Shown: one piece after another, positions 21,988 through 22,755 of the stretch
How positions within the stretch are numbered: position 1 is the first letter of the stretch
Layout of the letters: the number at the start of each line of letters is the position of its first letter
Translations under genes and position numbers: made by a program
Assembly: GCA_947442255.1 (NCBI GenBank)
Contig: CANEVO010000069.1
Coordinates: forward strand, 1 to 22,755
From: Opitutia bacterium
Lineage (GTDB): Bacteria > Verrucomicrobiota > Verrucomicrobiae > Opitutales > Opitutaceae
DNA length: 22,755 nt
Direction of reading: 5' to 3'
Notes under the pieces: model-generated
Seen by the model: only the letters and a program-made list of their open reading frames with translations
What the model was told of the DNA's origin: nothing
Database searches by the model: none

Positions 21988-22755
21988 ATGCCCCCGATCT
22001 TCTCCCGTCGTCAGTTCCTGAAGTCCGCGAGCGCCGCCACCGCCGGAGCCCTCGCCTTCCCCGCCCTCCTGCGCAGTCAGAGCACGCAGACGCCCAACAA
22101 CCGGCTCAACGTCGCCTGCATCGGCGTCGGTGGCCGCGGCCGGGCCGCTGTGCTCGGCGTCGCCGACGAAAACATCGTGGCCTTCTGCGATGTCGACGAA
22201 GCCCGCGCCGCCGAGACCTACGGCCAGCAGCCGGATGTACCGCGCTTCCGCGACTACCGCCGGATGTTCGATCAGATGGGTTCCTGGATCGATGCCGTCA
22301 CGATCTCGACACCCGATCACATGCACTACCCGATCGCCGTCGCGGCGCTCTCGGCCGGGAAGCACGTCTTTGTCGAGAAGCCCCTCACCCACACGATCGA
22401 GGAGGCGCGCCGGCTCGCCCAACTCGCCCGCGACAAGAAGGTCGCCACGCAAATGGGCAACCAGGGCCACGCCGGCGAGGGTGTGCGGCTGTTGAAGGAA
22501 TGGATCGACGCCGGCGTCCTCGGCGAGGTCCGTGAAGTCTATAGTTGGACCGATCGGCCCGGCCGCTGGTGGCCGCAGGGCGGACTCAAGCCCCCGGATC
22601 ATTCGAAATTTATTCCCGTCGCTCCGCCGACCCTCGACTGGGACACCTGGCTCGGCGTCGCGCAGCCACGGGACTACGATCCTGCCTACGTGCCGTTCGC
22701 GTGGCGCGGCTATTGGGATTTCGGCACGGGCGCCCTCGGCGACATGGGATGCCAC
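21988..22755 (+). CDS. Tat-exported Gfo/Idh/MocA family oxidoreductase, 3'-truncated by the window
   Basis: The frame is open from the ATG at 21988 to the window end (256 codons), so the C-terminus is missing. It begins MPPIFSRRQFLKSASAATAG, a twin-arginine signal (SRRQFLK). The Rossmann domain follows: NVACIGVGGRGRAAVLG, then IVAFCDVDEARA, the conserved ISTPDHMHYPIAVAALSAGKHVFVEKPLTH with the EKP lysine, and QMGNQGHAGEGVRLLKEWIDAGVLGEVREVY. WRGYWDFGTGALGDMGCH at the edge is the start of the substrate-binding strand region with the family's GDMG-C/H motif. These enzymes oxidise or reduce sugar hydroxyls with tightly bound NAD(P); the exported versions are common in Verrucomicrobiota and Planctomycetota. 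The leader is CT-rich (CGCCCTTCCCCGCC). The substrate is unknown. Confidence 0.94.
   Translation, partial: MPPIFSRRQFLKSASAATAGALAFPALLRSQSTQTPNNRLNVACIGVGGRGRAAVLGVADENIVAFCDVDEARAAETYGQQPDVPRFRDYRRMFDQMGSWIDAVTISTPDHMHYPIAVAALSAGKHVFVEKPLTHTIEEARRLAQLARDKKVATQMGNQGHAGEGVRLLKEWIDAGVLGEVREVYSWTDRPGRWWPQGGLKPPDHSKFIPVAPPTLDWDTWLGVAQPRDYDPAYVPFAWRGYWDFGTGALGDMGCH

Overview
The window is GC-rich, densely coded bacterial DNA. The gene content points to Verrucomicrobiota, most likely an Opitutaceae-like lineage, but this is inference from gene families rather than a marker phylogeny. The main clues are the exported PSD1/DUF1592 cytochrome, DUF1552 and DUF1080 gene set, a Tat-exported Gfo/Idh/MocA oxidoreductase, starts that mostly lack a Shine-Dalgarno, and many short dispersed palindromes. 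I see 17 protein genes (two cut by the window edges), two tRNAs, two good intrinsic terminators and one probable attenuator. I see no insertion sequence, CRISPR array, phage gene or rRNA.

Layout. 1-1417 (+): the end of a tandem universal-stress protein and a small exported NTF2-like protein. 1537-5743 (-): tRNA-Gly(CCC), a DUF1826 protein enclosed by a long inverted repeat, recR and ybaB separated by a hairpin-packed spacer, a YeeZ-like atypical SDR, and an exported alpha/beta hydrolase. 5957-10881 (+): thymidine kinase, a 6-phosphogluconolactonase-type beta-propeller, and the two-subunit 2-oxoacid (probably 2-oxoglutarate):ferredoxin oxidoreductase KorAB, closed by an intrinsic terminator. 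11240-11959 (-): an unrecognised protein whose apparent signal peptide is interrupted by an in-frame TAG. 12084-15831 (+): a Do/DegP-type periplasmic protease, then an OmpR-type regulator and its histidine kinase, overlapping by 8 bases. 15940-21315 (-): a probable operon of PSD1 cytochrome, DUF1552 and DUF1080. 21787 onward (+): tRNA-Phe(GAA) and a Gfo/Idh/MocA oxidoreductase running off the right edge.

How genes may work together. KorAB would link 2-oxoglutarate oxidation to ferredoxin. The protease and two-component system look like an envelope-stress neighbourhood, although a terminator separates them. The PSD1-DUF1552-DUF1080 set and the divergent Gfo/Idh/MocA gene all encode proteins with export signals. 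They could form an envelope sugar-oxidation and keto-glycoside module, but that is a hypothesis.

The most unusual non-coding feature is the intergenic DNA. Most larger gaps hold short palindromes of at least six sequence families, often as head-to-head pairs (REP/BIME-like). They lie between convergent genes, around the DUF1826 gene and in leaders. No REP-associated transposase is visible here.
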